From: Kuafuiihalomonas sp964473255
GTDB lineage: Bacteria > Myxococcota > Kuafuiibacteriia > Kuafuiibacteriales > Kuafuiibacteriaceae
Assembly: GCA_964473255.1 (NCBI GenBank)
Contig: CAYYOT010000019.1
Location: 4,956 to 68,955, forward strand
Length of the DNA stretch: 64,000 nt
Direction of reading: 5' to 3'
Both the position numbers and the translations under genes were made by a program. Positions 34,736 to 42,001 of the stretch are shown here, one piece after another (positions within the stretch are counted from its first letter, which is position 1; every line of letters begins with the position of its first letter). A model generated the notes under the pieces. That model saw only the letters and a list, made by a program, of their open reading frames with translations. It was not told where the DNA came from and did no database searches.

Positions 34736-35136
34736 GGACCGGCGGCCCCTGCGGTCGAGGTACCGGTCGCCTCGGTCGATGGCGGCTCGTCCTCGGGTAG
34801 CTCGTAGACCGGCTGACATTCGGCCGGCTTTCCCGGCTGCCCCGTCGCTTTTTCGGTCGCAACCCGGGCACAACCCAACGCCTGACGTCCGTACGTCACC
34901 GCCGTCTCGAACTGCGAACGCGCCTGCTGCTCTCGCGCCTCTTCGAGGTAGGCACGGGCCATCTCGTACTCGTACGGGGCTCGCTCGGCGGCGTTGGCCT
35001 GCTGCGCCGCGGCCAGCTCTGCCCGCGCGTCCATCAGAATGGACGTCGTCTGGACGGGCCCGCAGCCGAGGGTACAGACCAGAACGTACGCCGCGGCGAG
35101 GCACCAAGCCCCACGCCTCGCAGCCGGCAGGCTCAC
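34732..35136 (-). CDS. DUF4398-like lipoprotein
   Basis: A 134-residue predicted lipoprotein. The GTG at 35136 starts a signal peptide ending in lipobox TLGC (Cys25). The mature part is a helical, Ala/Glu/Gln-rich region (ARAELAAAQQANAAERAPYEYEMARAYLEEA) with the spacing of the DUF4398 family, then an acidic Pro/Thr-rich tail. The family is commonly paired with OmpA-type proteins, as here, and its molecular function is unknown. Longer in-frame starts would add sequence from the divergent promoter region. Confidence 0.78.
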   Translation of the reverse strand: MSLPAARRGAWCLAAAYVLVCTLGCGPVQTTSILMDARAELAAAQQANAAERAPYEYEMARAYLEEAREQQARSQFETAVTYGRQALGCARVATEKATGQPGKPAECQPVYELPEDEPPSTEATGTSTAGAAGP

Positions 35137-35189
35137 GTCTATGCAGGTAGCATCGGACCGAAACCCCAGCAAGCGGACGACCCCACGTC

Positions 35190-35198
35190 TGCTACAGT
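35190..35198 (+). promoter_or_regulatory. Possible extended -10 element of the DUF1460 gene
   Basis: TGC-TACAGT ending six bases before the GTG at 35205, which predicts a leaderless transcript. No clear -35 box. Confidence 0.38.
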
Positions 35199-35204
35199 GA
35201 CACG

Positions 35205-36098
35205 GTGGACCGAGCACTGGTGATGGTCGCGGTCGCTGCGTGCAGCGGGGTCGCACCGGCGATGAGCGCGGAACGCCCCCCGTCAACCGAGGCATCGGCG
35301 CACCGCGAATGGCTCGGTCTCGGACCGCTCGACGCCCCCGACGTGGGTCCCTGTCGAATCGAAGGGGAGAGCTTTGCCGAGCGTCTCGAGCGTCGCACCC
35401 GCGCGCTCATCGGCGCGGAGTATCGACTCTCGCCTTTGGGAGAGGGCGTGCTGCCCGACGACGACCCTCGCATTCGGTTCGACGCTTTCGACTGCACGAC
35501 CTTCGTCGAGATGGCCCTGGCGTTGAGCCGATGCGACGACCGGTCGATCATCGAACGCCTGGACGCGATCCGCTACGACGGTGCGCCTCGTTTCGACCGC
35601 CGACGCCACCTCGCGGTGAGTCAATGGGTGAACGGCCTGGTGCAGGACGGCTGGCTCGTACCCGCTCCCGCCGCGCCGACCGAGGATCGAATCGAGCTCC
35701 GCTTGGACCGCGACCGGTGGACTCATCGGCGCATCGCGACCGACCTCCACCTGCCGGCGGAGCGGGTTCCCCGCGGCACCTTCGTCGTCCGCTACCTTCG
35801 ACTGGACGACGCCGCGGCGACGCTCGCCGAGCGCTCGACTCCCGCGATCATCAACGTCGTCCGGGAGGACCGACCGGCGGTTCCGGACGTCGTGACCCAT
35901 CAGGCGCTGGTCCTGCGGGTCTCGGGTGCGCCTCGCGTCCGGCACGCATCGACGGTGACCCAGCGCGTGCGCGAGGAGTCGGTCGACCGATTCGTTCGTC
36001 GCTTCCAGTCCCAGCGGAAGTGGCCGGTCGTCGGCTTTCAGGTGCTCGAGTTCACGACTGACGCCGCGCCACCGGACGCATGGCGAGCGTCGCGATGA
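35205..36098 (+). CDS. DUF1460 family NlpC/P60-like amidase
   Basis: A 297-residue exported protein of the DUF1460 family, distant relatives of NlpC/P60 cysteine peptidases. Catalytic Cys97 sits in FDAFDCTTFVE, and a candidate catalytic His is in THQALVLR (about 232). The family segment FDRRRHLAVSQWVNG lies between. The N-terminus (LVMVAVAACSGVAPAMSA) is a signal peptide, possibly lipoprotein type. It may cleave amide bonds in peptidoglycan or a related polymer; the exact bond is not established. The 3' end overlaps the convergent MFS gene by 47 bases. Confidence 0.82.
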   Translation: MDRALVMVAVAACSGVAPAMSAERPPSTEASAHREWLGLGPLDAPDVGPCRIEGESFAERLERRTRALIGAEYRLSPLGEGVLPDDDPRIRFDAFDCTTFVEMALALSRCDDRSIIERLDAIRYDGAPRFDRRRHLAVSQWVNGLVQDGWLVPAPAAPTEDRIELRLDRDRWTHRRIATDLHLPAERVPRGTFVVRYLRLDDAAATLAERSTPAIINVVREDRPAVPDVVTHQALVLRVSGAPRVRHASTVTQRVREESVDRFVRRFQSQRKWPVVGFQVLEFTTDAAPPDAWRASR

Positions 36099-37308
36099 TG
36101 CCCACGACGCAGCTCAGCGCCAGGCAAACATAAAAGATTCGGTGGCCGTCCGCGCCCGGAAACGTATCGAAGAGCCGCCCGGTTAGGAGCGGGATGAAGA
36201 TGTCGGGGGTGTAGCCGATGACCGAGACGAACCCGACGGCAACGCCGGTCAGGTGCGCGGGGATCCGTCCTTCTTCGAGAAGTGCATAGTAGGTTGCTCG
36301 AAGAGCGAAGACGGCCAGAGCGATGGTCGCGACCTCGACCCAAAGCCAGAGGCCGCCCGGAGCCGAAAGCACGCTCAAAGCGATGAAGCCGACCCCGGTC
36401 ACGGCGAAGGCGGCGGTGATCACCGCCGTCGGCCGGAAACGGTCGGCGAGGAGACCGGCGGAGATCGCAGCGATCGGCCGCAGCCACGTGCGAAAGGTTG
36501 CCAGCGTGGCGCCGAACTCTTCGGAACGGCCGAGACCGCCGGTGGCGAAAGCGTTGAAGTCGTGCGTTCCCCAGTAGCCGCCGTAGGCCACCAGGATCAC
36601 CACGGCGAGGAGCCAGACGGTGGGCAGCCGGAGCACCTGTCCCCAAAGACCGCGGTGAAGGACGAATCGTTCATCGGTCGGCGTTTCCGGGATCGTGAAC
36701 CACACCAGGATCGCCACGGCAAAGTGGGCCACCGCGTACAGATTGATGACCAGCGCCAGGCGTTCAGGCCCGGTCGCCGCATCGGCGTAGGCCGCAAACG
36801 CGAAAACCACCAGCGAAGCGAGAGCCGCTTCGACGACCCCCCGACCCCCGTCCAGGATCCCGAAAGCCCAGCCTTGCTGCTTGGGCCCGCCCCAAAACCG
36901 GGTGGCTTTGATCAGCGCCGCCCAAAACGTCAGGATGGTGGACAGGCCCATGAAAGCGTGGAGAGCCACCACGACGCCGTACGGGGGGAAGGTTGAAAAC
37001 CATAGCCCGGCCACGCCGGTCGCGACCAACGACCCGGTGAGCAACCGTCGCGCCGACACGCGGTCGGCCAGCCAACCGCCGGGGAAGTAGCTGAGCATGG
37101 CAACCAAACCGAACACGGCATTCAGATTCCCGAGCTGGGTGTTGTCGACGTTCAGCGCGACCAGAAGACCTCGGTGAAAAGTCTGCCGCAGGTAGGGGAG
37201 GGTGTAGATGACGCCACCAGCAAGGATCAGCGCCGTCATGGTCACGCCCCGCTGAATGCGCTGGCTCGCTTCGGGCATCGGACGAGGCTTAGACCGAAGG
37301 AAGGTCAA
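36052..37308 (-). CDS. MFS transporter (YihN-like)
   Basis: A 418-residue major facilitator superfamily permease with 12 predicted helices. The loop after helix 2 reads GGWLADRVSARRLL, close to the MFS signature GxxxDRxGRR. FWAALIKATRFWG and GILDGGRGVVEA are segments typical of the YihN-like group. Substrate unknown. The frame begins MTFLRSKPRPMPEASQ; the Met at 37278 is an alternative start. It lies alone between two plus-strand genes. Confidence 0.85.
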   Translation of the reverse strand: MTFLRSKPRPMPEASQRIQRGVTMTALILAGGVIYTLPYLRQTFHRGLLVALNVDNTQLGNLNAVFGLVAMLSYFPGGWLADRVSARRLLTGSLVATGVAGLWFSTFPPYGVVVALHAFMGLSTILTFWAALIKATRFWGGPKQQGWAFGILDGGRGVVEAALASLVVFAFAAYADAATGPERLALVINLYAVAHFAVAILVWFTIPETPTDERFVLHRGLWGQVLRLPTVWLLAVVILVAYGGYWGTHDFNAFATGGLGRSEEFGATLATFRTWLRPIAAISAGLLADRFRPTAVITAAFAVTGVGFIALSVLSAPGGLWLWVEVATIALAVFALRATYYALLEEGRIPAHLTGVAVGFVSVIGYTPDIFIPLLTGRLFDTFPGADGHRIFYVCLALSCVVGIIATLAMRPVARRQS

Positions 37309-37349
37309 AACCCAGAACTGCGAGCCGCGGGTTCATCTTCACGGGATCT

Positions 37350-38441
37350 TTGTGGTCGACGCACGCTCGAGACCGAGGCCTACTCGGCGCGGTGCTGGAG
37401 CTCGTTCGCTTCATTGCCGGGACCGCCGCTCTCTTGTGGGGCGCCGAGCTCCTGGTCCGCGGCTCGTCGCGGCTGGCCATCGGCTGGGGCGTTGCGCCGC
37501 TGATCGTCGGCTTGACGGTGGTCGCGTTCGGCACCAGCGCCCCCGAACTGGCGGTCTCCGCTCTGGCCGCCATCGAGAGCCGTCCCGGAGTAGCCGTCGG
37601 CAACATCGTCGGCAGCAATCTCTGCAACATCCTGCTGATCCTTGGTCTGACTGCGGTAGTTCGGCCTCTGCCCGTCGAAGCTCGCCTCGTTCGATGGGAC
37701 GTTCCGTACATGATCCTGCTGGGCGGGGCTTTTTGGTGGATGGCCGCGCGGGACGGCGTTTCGACCTGGGAAGGCCTCGTACTGGTCGGGGCTCTGGTGT
37801 TCTATGTGGCGCAAGCCGTGCTTCACGCGCGTCGCACGACGACGCCGAATAAGGATCGCGCACCATCGGGCCCGACGTGGGCCAACGTCCTGCGAGTGGT
37901 CGCTGGTCTCGCGCTGCTCGTCGTCGGCTCGGACCAGCTCGTGCTGGCCGCCGTCCATACCGCGGCGGCGTGGGGGGTCAGCGAGCTTCTCATCGGGCTG
38001 ACGATCGTCGCCGTGGGAACATCGTTGCCCGAAATCGCGACTTCGGTCATGGCCGCCGCCCGCGGAGCCCGTGAGCTCGCCGCGGGCAACATCGTCGGTA
38101 GCAACATCTTCAACATGGGCTGCGTCCTGGGACTATCGGCGACGCTCGCCCCCGGCCCCATCGTCGTCGAGCCCCAATCGCTGTCCTTCGACCTACCCTG
38201 GATGGAGGTCTCGTTTCTCTTGGTTCTTCCCATCATGGGCTTTCGCCGTCACGTGGACCGTTGGGAGGGGCTCGTTCTGATGACCCTGTACGCCGTTTAC
38301 ATGACGGCGGTGGTCTTGGACGGGATGAGGGTCCTGCCCCTGGCCGAGTACCGAGAGCTCTACACGGGCGTGGGTGCCGCCATCGTGCTGCCCCTCATGG
38401 TTCGGACTGCCTGGCAGCGGTGGGTCTCCCGACCTAGCTGA
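37350..38441 (+). CDS. CaCA-family Na+/Ca2+ (cation) exchanger
   Basis: A 363-residue exchanger of the YrbG-like branch of the cation/Ca2+ superfamily. Both alpha repeats are intact: GTSAPELAVS with GNIVGSNLCNI in the first half, and GTSLPEIATS with GNIVGSNIFN in the second. The central Glu and Asn residues bind Ca2+ and Na+. About ten transmembrane helices, with a short cytoplasmic loop near residues 160-180. GTG/TTG starts differ by a few residues at the N-terminus; the hydrophobic sequence begins near LELVRFIAG. It probably exports Ca2+. The next gene (GST) starts 30 bases on. Confidence 0.9.
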   Translation: MWSTHARDRGLLGAVLELVRFIAGTAALLWGAELLVRGSSRLAIGWGVAPLIVGLTVVAFGTSAPELAVSALAAIESRPGVAVGNIVGSNLCNILLILGLTAVVRPLPVEARLVRWDVPYMILLGGAFWWMAARDGVSTWEGLVLVGALVFYVAQAVLHARRTTTPNKDRAPSGPTWANVLRVVAGLALLVVGSDQLVLAAVHTAAAWGVSELLIGLTIVAVGTSLPEIATSVMAAARGARELAAGNIVGSNIFNMGCVLGLSATLAPGPIVVEPQSLSFDLPWMEVSFLLVLPIMGFRRHVDRWEGLVLMTLYAVYMTAVVLDGMRVLPLAEYRELYTGVGAAIVLPLMVRTAWQRWVSRPS

Positions 38442-38455
38442 AGGCGCGGCGTCGC

Positions 38456-38464
38456 TGCTAGCGT
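38456..38464 (+). promoter_or_regulatory. Possible extended -10 element of the GST gene
   Basis: TGC-TAGCGT ending seven bases before the GTG at 38472, again predicting a leaderless transcript. No clear -35 box. Confidence 0.38.
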
Positions 38465-38471
38465 CTCCGAC

Positions 38472-39059
38472 GTGAAGCTCTTCATGACGTTCACGTCCCC
38501 GTACGCGCGGAAGGTCCGCGTGGTGGCTCGCGAGCTCGCGCTTTCGGTGGAAGAAGTCGCCGTCGACCCTCATGCGAACGACGAAACGCTCCTCGAAAGG
38601 AGTCCCGTGGGCAAGGTTCCGGTCCTCGTCCTGTCGGACGGCGTCGTCCACGATAGCCGGGTGATCACTGCCTATCTCGACGGTCTTTCGACCGACGGGC
38701 CCTCGCTTCGGCCCGCCGGCCGCAAGGGCCTGCAGGACCAGGTTCTGGAAGCGGAGGCGGACGCGATCCTCGATACGGCGGTTTCCATCGTGCTCGAAGA
38801 GCGACGGGACCCCAGCGAGCAGAGTCCGCGGTTCCTCGAACGTCAGCGCGACCGGATCGTCCGCATCCTCCGGGAGGCCGCCGTGCCCGACCCGAGTCCC
38901 AGCCTCGGGCGACTCGCGTTCGCCGTCGCCCTCGGATACCTGGACTTTCGGCGTCCGGAAATCCTGTGGCGGGAGAATCGGGACGACCTCGCAAGTTGGT
39001 TTTCGGGCTTCGCGGGTCGTTCGTCGATGATCGAAACGCTTCCGCCCCCGGGCTCGTGA
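38472..39059 (+). CDS. Glutathione S-transferase family protein
   Basis: A 195-residue protein with an N-terminal thioredoxin-like domain (KLFMTFTSPYARKVRVVARE; SPVGKVPVLVL with the cis-Pro; DSRVITAYLD with the Ser/Asp pair that holds glutathione's gamma-glutamyl group). A helical C-terminal domain follows. It belongs to the bacterial GST superfamily. Transferase, reductase or stress-protein roles are all possible. It starts with GTG. An arsenic gene set follows after 110 bases, so a thiol-linked detoxification role is conceivable (inference). Confidence 0.88.
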   Translation: MKLFMTFTSPYARKVRVVARELALSVEEVAVDPHANDETLLERSPVGKVPVLVLSDGVVHDSRVITAYLDGLSTDGPSLRPAGRKGLQDQVLEAEADAILDTAVSIVLEERRDPSEQSPRFLERQRDRIVRILREAAVPDPSPSLGRLAFAVALGYLDFRRPEILWRENRDDLASWFSGFAGRSSMIETLPPPGS

Positions 39060-39103
39060 TCAGGACCGCCCGAACCGCCGATGCCACGGTTTGCGTGGCG
39101 TGT

Positions 39104-39138
39104 CGCCTCCGTTTGTGAAACGCACGTAACGCGAGGCG
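39104..39138. promoter_or_regulatory. Nested inverted repeats upstream of the arsenosugar genes
   Basis: Inner inverted repeat CGTTT-GTG-AAACG (39110-39122) sits inside outer arms CGCCTC (39104-39109) and GAGGCG (39133-39138), 32-66 bases before the ATG at 39170. It could be an operator for an arsenic-responsive repressor or an RNA hairpin. No ArsR gene is in the window. Confidence 0.3.
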
Positions 39139-39169
39139 GCGGAGCGCGTACCCCCGCCGCGGGACCGGT

Positions 39170-39859
39170 ATGACGAGCGACAGCCACTACGACCGCCGCC
39201 ATCTCAAGGCGTTTTCGACGATCGGCCGGGGTCAGGCCGAGCTGGCCGAGCGATTCTTCGGCTACTACGGCGCCGTCTTCAACGAAGGCGCGATGAGCGT
39301 GCGCGAAAAGGCCCTGACGGCTCTGGCCGTCGCCCACGCGGTGCAGTGCCCCTACTGCATCGATGCCTATACGAGCGGTTCCTTGGAAAAGGGCTCCGAC
39401 CTGGACCAGATGACCGAAGCCGTGCACGTCGCCGCTGCCGTCCGAAGCGCGTCGGTCATGAGCTACGGCGTCCAGATGTTCGGCCAGGCGACCCGAGCCC
39501 AGATGGGTCCGGATGGCGCAACGGTGTCCCCGTCGTATTTCGATCGCCGCCACCGAGCCGAACGTGACGGCGTCATCGATGCCGTGTCGAAGCTCGGCCA
39601 GAAGTTTCGTGATTGGCAGGACGCCGTTTTCACCGAAGGAGCTCTCTCCGAGCGGGAAAAGCATCTGGTCGGTCTGGCCTGCGCCCATGCCCTTCAGTGT
39701 CCCTATGAGATCGAGCGCCACAGCCAGGCGCTGACCGACCGGGGCGTTGCCCTCGAACCGATGACCGAGGCCGTGCACGTGGCCAATGCGATCCGTGGAG
39801 GGGCCGCGCTGGTCCACGGGATCCAGATGCTCGAGCAGGTCGACCGGACCTCGAAGTAG
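39170..39859 (+). CDS. Arsenosugar-associated peroxidase-like protein, tandem double domain
   Basis: A 229-residue protein made of two consecutive carboxymuconolactone-decarboxylase/AhpD-like units, each about 105 residues. The first unit (about 7-110) has the redox pair C60PYC63 in AVQCPYCIDAY and closely resembles the peroxidase-like protein usually found beside arsS and arsM. The second (about 120-229) has ALQCPYEIERH, so its second Cys is replaced by Glu. Both share the TEAVHVA...G.QM segment. The usual family member is a single unit. It lies 13 bases before arsS, so a role in arsenosugar formation is inferred from context. Confidence 0.86.
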   Translation: MTSDSHYDRRHLKAFSTIGRGQAELAERFFGYYGAVFNEGAMSVREKALTALAVAHAVQCPYCIDAYTSGSLEKGSDLDQMTEAVHVAAAVRSASVMSYGVQMFGQATRAQMGPDGATVSPSYFDRRHRAERDGVIDAVSKLGQKFRDWQDAVFTEGALSEREKHLVGLACAHALQCPYEIERHSQALTDRGVALEPMTEAVHVANAIRGGAALVHGIQMLEQVDRTSK

Positions 39860-39872
39860 CGAAAGATGATCG

Positions 39873-40976
39873 ATGAGTAGTGCTCTTTCTCTTCCCGTAG
39901 TGAGCGGGGACGACATTCTCGGGCCCAGGGCCACCAAGAGCCTGCGCGCCCGACGGGTACCCCTGGCTCCGGCGCTCGAGCAGCTGCGCGTGCTCGGGGA
40001 GCTCGAAGCCAAAGGCGAGGCCTTCGATGATCGTCTGGCCGCGACCGGTCACGCCAAGCTCATGCGCAGCCAGCTCGAGATCTTCCAGATCAACCTCGGC
40101 AAGCTCTGCAACATGACCTGCCGACACTGCCACGTCGACGCTGGCCCAGATCGAACTGACGCCATGATGAGCGAGGACACGGTCGACGCCTGCCTTGCCG
40201 CCCTCGACCGAACGGAGGCCCACACCGTGGACCTGACCGGGGGCGCCCCCGAGCTGCACCCCGCGTTTCGACGACTGGTGTCGGAGGCTCGGCGCCGCGG
40301 CAAGCACGTGATCGACCGCTGCAACCTCACCATCCTGCTCACCCGTCGCATGGAAGACCTTCCGTCATGGCTCGCCGAGCACGGCGTGGAGGTCGTCTGT
40401 TCTCTGCCCCACTACGGCCAGCGGAACACCGATGCCCAGCGCGGAGACGGAACGTTCGAAAAATCCATCGAAGCACTGCGGCGGCTCAACCAGGTGGGCT
40501 ATGGCCAAGGAGATCCGGACAAGGTCTTGACGCTCATGTCGAATCCCGCGGGCGCATTCCTATCTGGCGACCAGCGCCTGATGGAAGGCGAGTGGAAGCG
40601 GGAGCTCGACCGCCGGTTCGGGCTGCGGTTCGACCGGCTGTTCGCTCTCAACAACATGCCGATATCGCGCTTCTTGGAGTGGCTGCTCGAGAGCGGGAAC
40701 CTCGAGGCCTACATGGAGCGCCTGACCAACGCCTTCAATCCCGCGACCATCGACGGCCTGATGTGTCGGAACACGATCTCCATCTCTTGGGATGGCTTCG
40801 TGTACGACTGCGACTTCAACCAGATGCTCGACATGAAGGTGCAGGCCGAGTCGGGAGCGCTCCACATCCGCGACTTCGACCCGGCGGCCTTCGAACGACA
40901 GCGCATCCTGACCGCCCACCACTGCTACGGCTGCACCGCCGGCAGCGGCAGCTCCTGCGGCGGGGCGACGGCTTGA
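39873..40976 (+). CDS. arsS: Arsenosugar biosynthesis radical SAM protein ArsS
   Basis: A 367-residue radical S-adenosylmethionine enzyme. In characterised systems ArsS joins a 5'-deoxyadenosyl group to dimethylarsinous acid, a key arsenosugar step. The 4Fe-4S site is CNMTCRHC (Cys79, Cys83, Cys86), preceded by FQINLGKL. LTGGAPELHP is the glycine-rich SAM contact. The C-terminal Cys-rich region (MCRNTISISWDGFVYDC and CYGCTAGSGSSCGG, Cys351, 354 and 362) is typical of the family and probably holds another cluster. arsM follows after 19 bases, giving a three-gene unit. Confidence 0.94.
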   Translation: MSSALSLPVVSGDDILGPRATKSLRARRVPLAPALEQLRVLGELEAKGEAFDDRLAATGHAKLMRSQLEIFQINLGKLCNMTCRHCHVDAGPDRTDAMMSEDTVDACLAALDRTEAHTVDLTGGAPELHPAFRRLVSEARRRGKHVIDRCNLTILLTRRMEDLPSWLAEHGVEVVCSLPHYGQRNTDAQRGDGTFEKSIEALRRLNQVGYGQGDPDKVLTLMSNPAGAFLSGDQRLMEGEWKRELDRRFGLRFDRLFALNNMPISRFLEWLLESGNLEAYMERLTNAFNPATIDGLMCRNTISISWDGFVYDCDFNQMLDMKVQAESGALHIRDFDPAAFERQRILTAHHCYGCTAGSGSSCGGATA

Positions 40977-40995
40977 CGAGGAAGGACCTCCTACG

Positions 40996-41988
40996 ATGAC
41001 CCCCAAGGACCCCGAAACCAGTACCTACCTCGACGCGGTCGAGAACCTGTACGCCGAAGCGGCCGAACAGCCCATGTCGAAGCTGTGCTGCACGACCAGC
41101 CCCGTATGGCGCATGCCGGGCCTCGACATCCCCGAAGAGATGCTGGCTATGAACTACGGCTGCGGAACCACCATCAACCCCCGCGACCTCGACGACGGCA
41201 AGCGCGTGCTCTACGTCGGGGTGGGAGGCGGCATGGAGGCCCTCCAGTTCGCATACTTCGGACGCAAGCCTGGTTGCGTCATCGCCGTCGACACCGTCCA
41301 GGCGATGATGGACAAGGCCCGAACGAACCTCGAGCTCGCCGCCCAGACGAACGACTGGTTCGAGCCCGGCTTCGTCGATATTCGCCGAGGCGATGCGCTC
41401 GACCTGCCCCTGGAGGACGCCAGCATCGACGTCGCTGCGCAGAACTGCCTCTTCAACATCTTTACCCGCACCGACCTCGACCGCGCGTTGAGAGAGATGC
41501 ACCGGGTCCTGAGGCCGGGCGGGGGGCTCAGCATGTCCGACCCCGTCGCGACCCGTCCCATTCCCAACCACTTGGCCGACGACGATCGCCTGCGAGCCGA
41601 ATGCCTATCCGGGGCGCTGACCCTCGACGAGTATCTCGACGCCATCGTGCGGGCCGGCTTCGGCACCATCGAAGTGCGGAAGAAGGTGCCTTATCGCGTC
41701 TTGGACAAGGACCGATATGAGCTGGACGAGCATCTGCTCCTCGAGAGCGTCGAGGTCATGGCTATCAAGGACCCCATTCCCGAGGACGGTCCCTGCATCT
41801 TCACCGGAGCGATGGCCATCTACTTCGGACCGGACGCGATCTTCGACGACGGGAAGGGTCACATCCTGGCCAAGGACCTTCCGCTGTCGGTCTGCGACAA
41901 GACAGGAAAGAACCTACGCGCGCTCGGCCGCTCGGACTTGATGGTCACCGACGGCACGTACTTCTACGACGGCGGCGGCTGCTGCTGA
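40996..41988 (+). CDS. arsM: Arsenite methyltransferase of arsenosugar pathway
   Basis: A 330-residue SAM-dependent methyltransferase that methylates trivalent arsenic to the dimethylated form used by ArsS. Motif I of the class I fold is LYVGVGGGMEAL; PCIFTGAMAIYFG lies near the end. Candidate As(III)-binding cysteines occur at SKLCCTT (31-32), QNC and AECLSG, with a terminal GGGCC. It starts with ATG preceded by an AAGGA ribosome site. It is the last gene of the trio; the convergent ABC-F gene ends 13 bases away. Confidence 0.93.
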   Translation: MTPKDPETSTYLDAVENLYAEAAEQPMSKLCCTTSPVWRMPGLDIPEEMLAMNYGCGTTINPRDLDDGKRVLYVGVGGGMEALQFAYFGRKPGCVIAVDTVQAMMDKARTNLELAAQTNDWFEPGFVDIRRGDALDLPLEDASIDVAAQNCLFNIFTRTDLDRALREMHRVLRPGGGLSMSDPVATRPIPNHLADDDRLRAECLSGALTLDEYLDAIVRAGFGTIEVRKKVPYRVLDKDRYELDEHLLLESVEVMAIKDPIPEDGPCIFTGAMAIYFGPDAIFDDGKGHILAKDLPLSVCDKTGKNLRALGRSDLMVTDGTYFYDGGGCC

Positions 41989-42001
41989 GTTCCATTCCCC
42001 G

